DNA of 64,000 nucleotides from Alphaproteobacteria bacterium. GTDB lineage: Bacteria > Pseudomonadota > Alphaproteobacteria > Micropepsales > Micropepsaceae. This document shows, one piece after another, positions 8,078-16,241 of the stretch. Numbering within the stretch: the first letter of the stretch is position 1; the number at the start of each line of letters is the position of its first letter. The stretch is from NCBI GenBank assembly GCA_016783965.1, contig JADHVO010000005.1, positions 248,001 to 312,000 of the forward strand. The letters run 5' to 3'. The notes beneath the pieces were generated by a model. The model saw only the letters and a list, made by a program, of their open reading frames with translations, did not search any database and was not told where the DNA came from. Both the position numbers and the translations under genes were made by a program.

Positions 8078-9331
8078 TCATGCTCCGCTCTGTCGCGAAT
8101 GCCACTGAAAGCCGCCTTCGCGGCTGATGATGGCGACGTCGATCGCACCGCCGACCGTCTGCTTCTGCGCCATGATACGCTTCTTGAAGACGTTGAGCGA
8201 GACCAGCTCGCGCGCCGTCTCGGCCAGCTCGGACCGCGAGGCGATCTCCAGTACCCGCAGCACCGGATTGATGAAAGCATGCTGCTGGTACTCGCCGATG
8301 ATGCCGCGGAAGGCATCGAAATATTGTGGGATGGTCTGCGACTGGAATTTCTCGCGGACCGCGTCCTGCTGGGCTGGTTCGACGTTCGGGAACGCACCTA
8401 TGACCTGCTCCACCAGTCCGTACATCACCGAATTGAGCGCGCCATAGACGCGCCGTTCCAGGTTGAAGTCGATGCCGCGGATGAAGGCGTTCGTCACTTC
8501 GCTGTCCGCGAACACACGGATCTTGGACCGGACCTCGCCGTCGATTTGGTCGAAGGAGGCTTCCGCGCGCTTGACGATCCCGTTCACGATCGCGGACACA
8601 AACCATGTCGTCACGACCGGATAGCGCTCTTCGCCGCCGAAACCGGCGAACACAAGCCCGGTCACGTCCTCAAGGAAAAGGTCCTTCACGACGCAGAAGA
8701 CAGCGATCTCCTTCAGCCGCTGCACCGCCTGCTTGCTCAGGCCGAACGGCTGAAAGCCGTACGCGATCAACTCGTCGATCGTGCCCGCGTGGTCGCGCTG
8801 CACCGTCGCGCCGAAACCGCCAGGAAAGCACGCGAGGTCCCCGCGAGCCTGGCCGTCGTCACGGAATTGGTAGTCGCGCCACACCCGCTCGATCGCCTCT
8901 TCGAGGATCGCGACATCGGGCACGCTCTGCTTGTCGCTGTCGCCGGCCTCGCGCAGATATTGCGCGAGATGGAAGATGTAGCGGAACACCGACGCAAGCA
9001 GCCGCTTGTAATCTTCGCGCTGCCGCTCCTTCGGAAAGAACTCCTCGAGGTTGTCGAGCATCGTCGTAAAGCCGGTCGCATAGCCGCGCAGATGCGGCAA
9101 CGGCCCCGTTCGCGTGACCTTCTGATAGTGCTCGATCAGGTGTTCCCAGGGATGACCCATCATGTCGGCGATGCCGAAAAACATGATGCCGACCGGCTGG
9201 CCGCCCATGAGATTGTAGAGCTTGCGCTGATCGTTGCGAACCACGACCGTGCCGCCATCGATCAGCGTGACCGCGCTATCGGCGGCAAGCGCCACCGCGC
9301 GCTGGTTCATCACCGCGATCTCGGACGTCAT
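8078..9331 (-). CDS. proteasome/HslV-like Ntn-hydrolase fold protein with long C-terminal extension
   Basis: The first 45 residues look like the start of an HslV/proteasome beta subunit. After Met removal the protein would begin with Thr1, carries Asp17 inside ALAADSAVTL (HslV has Asp17 followed by V-T-L at the same spacing) and has a Lys at mature position 36 in RNDQRKLYNL, where HslV has Lys33 after a three-residue shorter loop. PVGIMFFGIADMM then matches the family's glycine-rich strand. At 417 residues it is about twice the size of HslV; residues from about 170 onward are helical and match nothing I know. No signal peptide. I do not place it in HslV, 20S, Anbu or BPH. It is an uncharacterised family, possibly a self-compartmentalising peptidase. 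Coupled to the next small gene. Confidence 0.8.
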   Translation of the reverse strand: MTSEIAVMNQRAVALAADSAVTLIDGGTVVVRNDQRKLYNLMGGQPVGIMFFGIADMMGHPWEHLIEHYQKVTRTGPLPHLRGYATGFTTMLDNLEEFFPKERQREDYKRLLASVFRYIFHLAQYLREAGDSDKQSVPDVAILEEAIERVWRDYQFRDDGQARGDLACFPGGFGATVQRDHAGTIDELIAYGFQPFGLSKQAVQRLKEIAVFCVVKDLFLEDVTGLVFAGFGGEERYPVVTTWFVSAIVNGIVKRAEASFDQIDGEVRSKIRVFADSEVTNAFIRGIDFNLERRVYGALNSVMYGLVEQVIGAFPNVEPAQQDAVREKFQSQTIPQYFDAFRGIIGEYQQHAFINPVLRVLEIASRSELAETARELVSLNVFKKRIMAQKQTVGGAIDVAIISREGGFQWHSRQSGA

Positions 9332-9461
9332 GCCCAGCCCCACTTGCCTGCCGGCAAGTATTCCACAGCCGCGCGCGCTTTGGGAAATCGGCTGCCGATT
9401 ATGGTTGACGCGCAACCGTCACGCTTTACGGTCCGGCCAGACAACATCGGGAAGGGAACTC

Positions 9462-10241
9462 ATGTACAAGCCATTCGACCTCAGCGGAAAAGTCGCGCTC
9501 GTCACCGGCGGCAACGGCGGCATCGGCTTCGGCATGGCCGACGCACTGGCGCAGGCCGGTGCCCACGTCGTGATCTGGGGCACGAATGAGGGCAAGAACA
9601 CCGAAGCCCTCGCGAAGCTGAAAGCCCACGGCAGGCGTGCCGGTGCGCGTAAGGTGAATGTCGCCAGCGAAGGCGAAGTGATCGACGGCATGGGGGCCCT
9701 GCTCAAGGAATTTGGCCGCGTCGACACTGTCGTCGCCAACGCCGGCATCGGTCGCGGCGCGCGCTCCTTCCACGAGATGACGCTTGATACGTGGCGTGCG
9801 GTGAATGCGGTGAATGCCGAGGGCCTGTTCCTCACCTTCCGCGAAGCCTGCAAGCACATGGTTGAACGCGCGGGCAAGGGCGACCAGGGTGGTTCGCTGA
9901 TCGGCATCTCCAGCCTCTCCGCTTTCGACGGCGCCCCGCGCAACCAGGCCTATGCCGGCACCAAGGGTGCGGTGCTGTCGATCATCCGCGGCCTTGCCGT
10001 GGAGTATGGCCGCTATGGCGTGCGCGCCAACGCCATCGCACCGGGCTGGATCGCCACCGACATGACCGCCGGCGTGCAGCACAGCGATGTGTTCAATTCC
10101 AAGGTCATCACGCGAGCCCCGATCCGGCGCTGGGGCGAACCCGAGGACTTCGGCGGCATCGCGGTCTATCTCGCCTCGGACGCCTCGAAGTACCACACCG
10201 GCGACACCATCGTGATCGACGGCGGCTACAAGGTGTTCTGA
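9462..10241 (+). CDS. short-chain dehydrogenase/reductase (classical SDR)
   Basis: A 259-residue cytoplasmic NAD(P)-dependent oxidoreductase. The nucleotide-binding motif TGGNGGIG lies at 15-22, NAG at 93-95, the catalytic serine near 150, and Tyr164/Lys168 in YAGTK. The C-terminal GDTIVIDGGY is the usual ending of the FabG-like group. An Asn at position 42, after the end of beta-2, does not settle NADH versus NADPH. The ATG at 9462 follows GGGAAGGGAACTC, a strong ribosome site. Substrate is unknown; the neighbouring TetR gene ends eight bases beyond it on the opposite strand. Confidence 0.94.
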   Translation: MYKPFDLSGKVALVTGGNGGIGFGMADALAQAGAHVVIWGTNEGKNTEALAKLKAHGRRAGARKVNVASEGEVIDGMGALLKEFGRVDTVVANAGIGRGARSFHEMTLDTWRAVNAVNAEGLFLTFREACKHMVERAGKGDQGGSLIGISSLSAFDGAPRNQAYAGTKGAVLSIIRGLAVEYGRYGVRANAIAPGWIATDMTAGVQHSDVFNSKVITRAPIRRWGEPEDFGGIAVYLASDASKYHTGDTIVIDGGYKVF

Positions 10242-10248
10242 CCGGTCT

Positions 10249-10893
10249 CTATCTCGACGGCAGCGGCAAGTGTTTGAGCGTCAGCGGCAGGAAGTGCTTC
10301 AGGATCGTATCCTTGCCGCCTCCGCGCTGTCGTGCGGCCCAGTCGAACTCACCGCCTAAGGTCAGGTGGGCGAAGCCGTGCACGATCGACCACACCGCCA
10401 TCAGGTAGCCATAGGCATCCGGCGATAAGTCGTCGCCCGGGTTCGCGGCATAGGCTGCCCGCACCGCCCGCTCGAGCACGCGGAAGGCCTTGTCGCCCGT
10501 CTCCGCCAGGCCTGGATAGGTGATGTCGTATTTTCCGTGCGCGAACATGAGCTGGAACCGCGCTGGATGCTTGAGTGCGAAGTTCACATAGGCATTGCCC
10601 TGCTCCATGAGCCGCCGGTACGGATCGTCGCCGCCGCGCCGGTCGCCCGCGTCCAATGCCTCACCGAAATCGCGGAAGCCGCGCAATGCGACCTCGCCGA
10701 GCAACCCCTTGGCGTCCTTGAAATGATGCGCCGGAGCGGCTGGCGACACGCCAGCCCGGCGCGCCGCTTCGCGCAGGGTGAAACCCTCCACGCCACGCTC
10801 GAGGATGATCGCCTCGGCCGCCGCCACCAGCTGATCCCTGAGGTCTCCGTGGTGATAGGCCCGTTTTTTGACCGCCGCTTTCGCCCTGCTCAT
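10249..10893 (-). CDS. TetR/AcrR family transcriptional regulator
   Basis: A 214-residue repressor-type protein. The N-terminal HTH lies at about residues 13-60: YHHGDLRDQL, then TLREAARRAGVS and the recognition-helix region AHHFKDAKGLL. The C-terminal ligand domain ends in a WSIVHGFAHL segment typical of the TetR_C_33-like group. It is divergent from the DUF2306-like membrane protein gene at 10955 with 61 bases between, and probably controls it and itself. The ATG at 10893 is used; a TTG fifteen bases upstream is the only longer option. Effector unknown. Confidence 0.9.
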   Translation of the reverse strand: MSRAKAAVKKRAYHHGDLRDQLVAAAEAIILERGVEGFTLREAARRAGVSPAAPAHHFKDAKGLLGEVALRGFRDFGEALDAGDRRGGDDPYRRLMEQGNAYVNFALKHPARFQLMFAHGKYDITYPGLAETGDKAFRVLERAVRAAYAANPGDDLSPDAYGYLMAVWSIVHGFAHLTLGGEFDWAARQRGGGKDTILKHFLPLTLKHLPLPSR

Positions 10894-10954
10894 CTTGACA
10901 CTGTTCAAATCGCATTCTAGCTTATCTGTACAACGTTAAGATGGAGTGGGCCAG
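10894..10954. promoter_or_regulatory. divergent control region between tetR and the DUF2306-like gene
   Basis: The 61 bases between the two divergent starts contain TTGACA at 10895-10900 followed after 17 bases by TAGCTT (10918-10923), a weak promoter pointing to the plus strand. An imperfect inverted repeat, CTTA(N12)TAAG, spans 10921-10940 with TGTAC and AACGTT inside, a plausible TetR operator. GGAG at 10943-10946 is the ribosome site for the plus-strand ATG at 10955. Operator assignment is inference from position and symmetry. Confidence 0.4.
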
Positions 10955-11596
10955 ATGGAACGCAGCATCAGCCGGTTCGCCTTCGGCACCATGGCGTTCC
11001 TCTCCGTCGCCATCGCCCTGCATGCGATGCGGTTCGATGCCGTGCCGATGAACCTCTGGCTGGGTGTCGACGAAGGCATCCGCCACGTGGTCGAGCGCGT
11101 GCCGTTCCAGGCCCTCACCCACATGCTGGTCGCGCCCTTTGCGCTGCTGTTCGGCCCGTTCCAGTTCATGCCGCGGCTGCGGGCGCGTTATCCGCGGATT
11201 CATCGCGTCAGCGGCCGCATCTATGTCGCCGCCTGCATCGTCGCGGGCCTCGGCGCGCTCTTCACGGCGCCCTACGCCTCCGGCGGCAGGGTCCCCGGCA
11301 TCGGGTTCGCCATCCTCGCGGTGCTGTGGATCGGCACGACGACGTGGGCGTGGCGCGCTGCCGTCGCGCGCAACTTCGCCCTGCATCGCACTCTGATGCG
11401 CTACAGCTATGCCATGACGTTCGGCGCCGTGACGCTGCGCCTCCAGATTCCATTCTTCTTCATGGCGGGATTCCACAGCTATTCGGAAGCATCCGTCTGG
11501 CTCGCTTATACCAGCTGGATTCCGAACGTGCTGATCGTCGCCTTGTATGATGCCTGGAACCGGCCGCGCAAGCCGGCGCTGGTCGCGGCGGAATAA
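10955..11596 (+). CDS. DUF2306-like integral membrane protein
   Basis: A 213-residue membrane protein with about six hydrophobic segments (near 8-25, 50-68, 88-106, 112-130, 150-168, 180-195). It carries the motif that recurs in three other proteins of this window: a membrane His (THMLVAPFALLFGPFQF), then a charged loop with HRVSGRIY. In DUF2306 and cytochrome b561-like proteins such paired histidines often bind haem, but that is not demonstrated here. Divergent from a TetR regulator which probably controls it. Start ATG 10955 has GGAG eight bases upstream. Function unknown. Confidence 0.85.
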   Translation: MERSISRFAFGTMAFLSVAIALHAMRFDAVPMNLWLGVDEGIRHVVERVPFQALTHMLVAPFALLFGPFQFMPRLRARYPRIHRVSGRIYVAACIVAGLGALFTAPYASGGRVPGIGFAILAVLWIGTTTWAWRAAVARNFALHRTLMRYSYAMTFGAVTLRLQIPFFFMAGFHSYSEASVWLAYTSWIPNVLIVALYDAWNRPRKPALVAAE

Positions 11597-11704
11597 TCCG
11601 TACAAAGACAAACTGGGACGCCCGTATTCCGGACATCCCAGTATCACGCGTCGTTTAGAACAAAAGAAACAGACTGGCAAGGCCGGGTCGCACGTAATAG
11701 ATGA

Positions 11705-11732
11705 CATCCCCTTTTTCACACTCATGGGGATG
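11705..11732 (+). promoter_or_regulatory. hairpin covering the ribosome site of the Hsp70-like gene
   Basis: CATCCCC (11705-11711) and GGGGATG (11726-11732) form a perfect 7-bp stem with a 14-base loop containing TTTTT. The 3' arm holds the only Shine-Dalgarno-like purine run before the ATG at 11737, so the stem would hide it. A second inverted repeat, ACTGGGA / TCCCAGT, lies at 11612-11642. For a chaperone gene, a heat-melting leader is an attractive reading, but it is inference. Confidence 0.4.
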
Positions 11733-11736
11733 ATTA

Positions 11737-12990
11737 ATGACCGCCTGCGGCCTCGACTTCGGCACCTCCAACTCTGCCATCGGCGTGGTGCGCGGCCACG
11801 CGCCGACGCTCGCACCGGTTGAGGGTGGCGAGACACTGATCCCATCCGCCGTCTTCTTCGACTACGAGAGCAAGGGCAACGTACTGTTCGGTGCCCGCGC
11901 CATTGACACCTATATCAGCCAGCACGACGGGCGCCTGATGCGCGCGCTGAAGTCGATCCTCGGCTCGCCGCTGATCGACGAGAAGACCGCACTCGGCTCC
12001 AAGATGGTGGCCCTGACCGATGTGGTGGAGATTTTCATCCGGCACCTGAAGCAAAAGGCCGAAGCCTTTGTTGGAGAAGAACTAACGGGCGTCGTACACG
12101 GGCGACCAGTGCGCTTCGTCGATGACGATGATGCCGCCGACGCCAAGGCGCAACGGGTGCTCGAAGGCATCGCGAAGAAAGTCGGTTTCCGGCATGTGGC
12201 CTTTGAATACGAACCTATAGCCGCGGCCTATCACTACGAGGAGAGCGCCACCCGCGAGGAAACCGTCCTGGTCGCAGACATCGGCGGCGGCACATCGGAC
12301 TTCACCGTAATCCGCATCGGTCCCGACCGCCGCCTCAGGGCCGATCGGAGGTCCGACATTCTCGCCAACGGCGGCGCGCGTGTCGGCGGCACCGATTTTG
12401 ATTCGCTGCTCAGCATCGACGCGGTGATGCCGATGCTGGGGCTGGGCACGTATCTGATCGAAAAGAACCTGCCGATGCCCAACTCGCTCTATTATGAACT
12501 CGCGACGTGGTCGACGATCAACTTCACCTACACCTTCCAGAACGAGCGCATGCTGGTCGAGCTGATCGCCGGTGCCCGCGAACCGGAGAAGGTCGCGCGC
12601 CTGCTTACGGTCATCCGCCGCCGCCTGGGCCATCGCATCGCGTTCACCGTCGAAGATGGCAAGATCGCCCTGAGCGACGCCGGGACCGCTGCCTTGCCCC
12701 TCGGCTTCATCGAGGCCGGGTTGTCAGCGCAGGCCACACGCGCCGGCTTCGACCGCGCCATCGGCGCCAAGACCGACCGCCTGTTCAAGACGGCCACCAC
12801 TTGCATCCGGGACGCCGGCCTGACAGCCGCTGACATCGACACCATCTTCTTCACCGGCGGCTCGGGCAAAGTGCCGGCGGTGCGCGAAGCGATCACCCGC
12901 GCCGCACCCACCGCGCGTGCGACCACAGGTTCTGACTTCCTTTCCGTAGCGCTAGGCTTGACCCGCGAGGCGCAAAAGCGGTTCGCTTGA
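11737..12990 (+). CDS. Hsp70 family protein, YegD-like short form
   Basis: A 417-residue member of the actin/Hsp70 ATPase superfamily. The phosphate-1 loop is LDFGTSNSAIGV at residues 6-17, the DVADIGGGTSDFT-like phosphate-2 loop appears as VLVADIGGGTSDFTVI near 178-193, and the adenosine loop FFTGGSGKVPAV lies near 371-382. It lacks the C-terminal peptide-binding domain and lid of DnaK, so it is a YegD-type protein whose cellular role is poorly known. It is a single gene, with a possible RNA hairpin over its ribosome site, and ends 19 bases before the nitronate monooxygenase gene. Confidence 0.92.
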   Translation: MTACGLDFGTSNSAIGVVRGHAPTLAPVEGGETLIPSAVFFDYESKGNVLFGARAIDTYISQHDGRLMRALKSILGSPLIDEKTALGSKMVALTDVVEIFIRHLKQKAEAFVGEELTGVVHGRPVRFVDDDDAADAKAQRVLEGIAKKVGFRHVAFEYEPIAAAYHYEESATREETVLVADIGGGTSDFTVIRIGPDRRLRADRRSDILANGGARVGGTDFDSLLSIDAVMPMLGLGTYLIEKNLPMPNSLYYELATWSTINFTYTFQNERMLVELIAGAREPEKVARLLTVIRRRLGHRIAFTVEDGKIALSDAGTAALPLGFIEAGLSAQATRAGFDRAIGAKTDRLFKTATTCIRDAGLTAADIDTIFFTGGSGKVPAVREAITRAAPTARATTGSDFLSVALGLTREAQKRFA

Positions 12991-13009
12991 GGAAAACAGG
13001 GAAACGCTC

Positions 13010-13993
13010 ATGACCATTAGGACGCCGCTGTGCGACATGCTCGGCATCAAGTACCCCATCATGCTCGCCGGCATGGGGGGCGTGTCGTACGGCGAATTGG
13101 CGGCAGCCGTCTCGGAAGCGGGCGGATTCGGCACGCTCGGCATGGCAGGCCGCTCGCTCGATCAGATCAAGCACGAGATGAAGGTCGTGCGCGACAACAC
13201 CGACAAGCCGTTCGGCGTCGATCTTCTCGCCGCCATTCCCGAATCGCTTGAGCGCACTGCCGACATCATTATCGAGGGTGGGGCCAAGGCGTTCATCTCC
13301 GGCCTTGGCGTGCCGCCGCCGCACCTCACCAGAAAATTTCACGACGCCGGCCTCAAGGTCATGAACGTCAACGGCGCGGTGAAGCATGCCGTCTCTGCTG
13401 AGCGCGGCGGCCTCGACGCCGTCGTGGCGCAGGGCACCGAGGCCGGAGGCCACACCGGCCGCATCGCGGGCATGGCGCTGATCCCGCAAATCGTTGACGC
13501 GGTGAAGATTCCGGTGATCGCCGCCGGCTCCATCGTCGATGGCCGCGGCCTCGCCGCTGCGCTGGCACTCGGCGCGCAGGGCGTGTGGATGGGCACCCGT
13601 TTCATTGCGTCAATCGAGGCGCATGCCGGCGCGCTCTACAAGCAGGTGATCCTCGACGCCAGCGACGAGGACACCATCATCACCCGTTCCTATTCGGGCA
13701 AGCCCATGCGCGTGTTCAAGAACGAATGGGTTGCCGACTGGGAGAAGCGCCCGCAGGACATCAAGCCCTTCCCGCAGCAGTCCATGCTGTCATCCCAGGC
13801 AGGCGTCATGGGCGGCATCGGCGGCCAGATTGACGGCCTCAGCCGCGAGACCTCCGCCTTTGCCATGGGCCAGGGCGCGGGCGCCATCCGCGACGTGAAA
13901 CCGTCGAAGCAAATCATAGAAGAAATCATGGCGGAGGCCGAAGAGGTCATCGCCCGCATGGCCGACCTCACAAAGAAGGCAATCCACGCATGA
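13010..13993 (+). CDS. nitronate monooxygenase family flavoprotein (NMO/2-nitropropane dioxygenase)
   Basis: A 327-residue FMN-dependent TIM-barrel enzyme. Typical pieces are PIMLAGMGGVSYGELA at 14-29, GTEAGGHTG (about 144-152) with the catalytic-type His, the phosphate-binding IAAGSIVDGRG (about 167-177) and GVWMGTRF (about 188-195). Family members oxidise propionate-3-nitronate and other alkyl nitronates, or act as FabK-like enoyl reductases; the sequence alone does not decide. GAGGAAAACAGGG precedes the ATG. Its stop overlaps the start of the downstream secreted protein gene. Confidence 0.92.
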   Translation: MTIRTPLCDMLGIKYPIMLAGMGGVSYGELAAAVSEAGGFGTLGMAGRSLDQIKHEMKVVRDNTDKPFGVDLLAAIPESLERTADIIIEGGAKAFISGLGVPPPHLTRKFHDAGLKVMNVNGAVKHAVSAERGGLDAVVAQGTEAGGHTGRIAGMALIPQIVDAVKIPVIAAGSIVDGRGLAAALALGAQGVWMGTRFIASIEAHAGALYKQVILDASDEDTIITRSYSGKPMRVFKNEWVADWEKRPQDIKPFPQQSMLSSQAGVMGGIGGQIDGLSRETSAFAMGQGAGAIRDVKPSKQIIEEIMAEAEEVIARMADLTKKAIHA

Positions 13994-14706
13994 AGCTTTT
14001 CACCGGAATTCTGGTCGGCCTTGTCCTGCTCTGCGGCAGCGCGCAGGCGAAAGACGCCTTCGACGGCATCAAGTGCGGTGACGACATTCCGAAGGCGCTG
14101 ATCGGAAAGACCTTGCCGGACGGCACCGCGATAAAGATCGAGGACGCGCACAAGGCGATCGGCCTCAAGAATGAAGGCGCGGATGAGGTCAACGACAACC
14201 TCCAGATGGTCGGATGGACGATCTGCGCCGTGAGCTACGACTTCCTGGTCGGCAACAACGACCACATCTACGACGTGCTGGCCTTCCCGGCGCACTCGCG
14301 CCAGACGCCGGAGTTCTCCGGCATCTGCCGGCGCAACGGCAAGGACCTGCCGGACAGCATCTACGCCGTGCTGGACAACAAGAAAGGATTCGATCCCGAT
14401 CCGACGCACCATTCGTCGGCCGGTGCACCGCTGCCCGCGGTCGCCGCGTGGCGGATCGACGAGAAGAAGCGGAAATTCGTAGCCGAGCCGGTCGCCGGCC
14501 TGCTCTGCCCACGTTCGGGAATCTTCACCGTCGACGGCGGGGCCCTAGAAGATTTTCATCGCCAGGTGCACCAGGACCGCCATGCCGAACCCGGCAATGG
14601 CAAGCCCGGACCCCTGGTTGATGAGCCGCATGGTGCGATCGTTGATGCTGGCGTGAAACAGACCCACGACGGTCGTCAGCGCCAGCCACCAACCTGCCGA
14701 ACCTAG
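13990..14706 (+). CDS. secreted protein of unknown function, probable frameshift near its end
   Basis: The product has a signal peptide (MKLFTGI start, AQA-KD cleavage near 20) and a soluble domain to about residue 184 that I do not recognise; Cys residues at about 29, 78, 117 and 176 could form disulphides. Reading as written, the frame continues to 14706 and lies antisense to the lysE gene for more than 160 bases, with a Gln/His/Pro-rich tail unlike the rest. If one base were removed from the GGGG run at 14539-14542, translation would end at TAG 14546-14548, making a CTAG shared stop with lysE exactly as at three other places in this window. A real frameshift or an assembly error is likely. 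Start overlaps the upstream stop (ATGA). Confidence 0.7.
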   Translation: MKLFTGILVGLVLLCGSAQAKDAFDGIKCGDDIPKALIGKTLPDGTAIKIEDAHKAIGLKNEGADEVNDNLQMVGWTICAVSYDFLVGNNDHIYDVLAFPAHSRQTPEFSGICRRNGKDLPDSIYAVLDNKKGFDPDPTHHSSAGAPLPAVAAWRIDEKKRKFVAEPVAGLLCPRSGIFTVDGGALEDFHRQVHQDRHAEPGNGKPGPLVDEPHGAIVDAGVKQTHDGRQRQPPTCRT

Positions 14707-15198
14707 CGCGACGCCGATCACGACGAACGAGGCGGACGCAATGCTTGGGTGCCCGCCCGCCAGGCCGCCGAGGCCGGCGAACAACGCGGCAAAGCCCAGA
14801 AGTGTCGCCGGATTGGTGATGGTGAGCGCGAAGGTCGACGCCATGGTGCGGAATAGCGTGGCGCGGCCTTTCTCTTTTGAAGCGAGCTTGTCCTCGATCC
14901 GCGCCTCGACTTTCGCCAGGAAGGTGTGGACGCCGAAATAGATCAGCATCGCCCCGCCGGCCAACTCCAGGATGCGCGAATAACCTTCGATGAGCTGCGC
15001 GATGTAGGTCAGCGAGAAGCCGGTGACGATCGCGAATACCGTGTCGCCGAGTGCCGCGCCCAGCCCCGACACGAAACCGTTCAACGGTCCGAAGGCGAGC
15101 GTGCGGCGAATGCAGATCAGGTTCACCGGCCCTATGGGCACGGCGACGATCAATCCGATCACGACGCCGGAAAGGGCAAGGTAAATGTAGTCGAACAC
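14545..15198 (-). CDS. LysE family amino-acid exporter
   Basis: A 217-residue inner-membrane exporter with six hydrophobic segments (near 6-28, 40-62, 70-88, 114-138, 150-172, 192-212). The family signature appears as VAVPIGPVNLICIRRTL at about 19-35. Members of the LysE/RhtB superfamily expel amino acids or related compounds; substrate unknown. The gene starts one base after the acuI stop, so the two are co-transcribed. It is convergent with the secreted-protein gene, and its own TAG may share CTAG with that gene's true stop. Confidence 0.9.
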   Translation of the reverse strand: MFDYIYLALSGVVIGLIVAVPIGPVNLICIRRTLAFGPLNGFVSGLGAALGDTVFAIVTGFSLTYIAQLIEGYSRILELAGGAMLIYFGVHTFLAKVEARIEDKLASKEKGRATLFRTMASTFALTITNPATLLGFAALFAGLGGLAGGHPSIASASFVVIGVALGSAGWWLALTTVVGLFHASINDRTMRLINQGSGLAIAGFGMAVLVHLAMKIF

Positions 15199-15199
15199 T

Positions 15200-16186
15200 C
15201 TAGATCTCGACGACCAGACGCCCGCGAACCTTGCCAGCCAATATGTCGTCGGCCGCCTTACGAACGCCCGACAGCGGAATCGTCCGCGTCATGGCCGCCA
15301 GTTTCTTGAGATCGAGATCCTCCGCGAGCCGGTTCCACGCCTGGATGCGCCGCGGCTTCGGCATCTGCACCGAATCGATGCCCAGCAGAGACACCCCCCG
15401 CAGGATGAACGGCGCCACGCTGGTCGGAAGGTCCATGCCGCCCGCCAGTCCGCAGGCTGCGACGGCGCCGCCATACGATGTTTGCGAGATCACATTGGCA
15501 AGCGTCTTCGAACCGACACTGTCGACCGCGCCCGCCCAACGCTCCTTGCCGAGCATGCGCGGCTCGCCGGATAGCTCCGCGCGCGGGATGATCTCGGAGG
15601 CGCCAAGCCCCTTCAGATACGCTTCCTCCTCCGGCCGTCCGGTCGATGCGATCACCTTGAAGCCGAGCTTCGCCAGCACCGCGACCGCCACCGACCCAAC
15701 ACCCCCGCTCGCGCCGGTCACGACCACGGCGCCCCTGGCCGGTGTCACGCCCGCATCCTCGAGCGCCAGCACGCACAGCATGGCAGTATAGCCGGCCGTA
15801 CCGATCGCCATTGCCTGTGCCGGCGTGAACGCGCTCGGCAACGGCACCAGCCAGTCCCCTTTCACGCGTGCCTTCTGCGCATAGCCGCCGTAGTGCACTT
15901 CGGAAAGGCCGAAACCGTTCAGCACGACCTTGTCGCCGGGCTTGAAGTTCGGATTGTCCGATGTCTCCACCGCGCCCGCGAGATCGATGCCGGGGATCAT
16001 CGGGAACTTGCGCACCACCGGCGAACGGCCGGTCAGCGCCAGCCCGTCCTTGTAGTTCACGGTCGAATGCGACACCACGACAGTTACGTCACCCGGCATC
16101 AGGTCGTCGATCGAGAGTTCGACGTCTTCGGCCGTCTGCTTGTCGTCTGCCTTCTTGAGCAGAATGGCTTTGAAGCGGCTCGTCAT
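15200..16186 (-). CDS. acuI: acryloyl-CoA reductase, AcuI-type medium-chain oxidoreductase
   Basis: A 328-residue zinc-free MDR/quinone-reductase family protein. STVNYKDGLALTGRSPV at about 40-56 and PGIDLAGAV at 65-73 are diagnostic of the AcuI/YhdH group, which reduces acryloyl-CoA to propionyl-CoA with NADPH. The Rossmann motif GASGGVGSVAV lies near 158-168. The family detoxifies reactive acryloyl-CoA formed in propionate or DMSP metabolism. No DMSP genes are nearby; it is followed by a LysE exporter on the same strand with one base between. Group assignment is firm, exact substrate inferred. Confidence 0.92.
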   Translation of the reverse strand: MTSRFKAILLKKADDKQTAEDVELSIDDLMPGDVTVVVSHSTVNYKDGLALTGRSPVVRKFPMIPGIDLAGAVETSDNPNFKPGDKVVLNGFGLSEVHYGGYAQKARVKGDWLVPLPSAFTPAQAMAIGTAGYTAMLCVLALEDAGVTPARGAVVVTGASGGVGSVAVAVLAKLGFKVIASTGRPEEEAYLKGLGASEIIPRAELSGEPRMLGKERWAGAVDSVGSKTLANVISQTSYGGAVAACGLAGGMDLPTSVAPFILRGVSLLGIDSVQMPKPRRIQAWNRLAEDLDLKKLAAMTRTIPLSGVRKAADDILAGKVRGRLVVEI

Positions 16187-16241
16187 GCGGCGATACCCAC
16201 CCGATAGTTTGGCAGGAGGCCACCCGAATTTGCGCGCGCCG

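Noticed and set aside
10941..10943. ATG at 10941 as start of the membrane protein gene
   Set aside because: It is out of frame with the gene; the GGAG at 10943-10946 belongs to the ATG at 10955.
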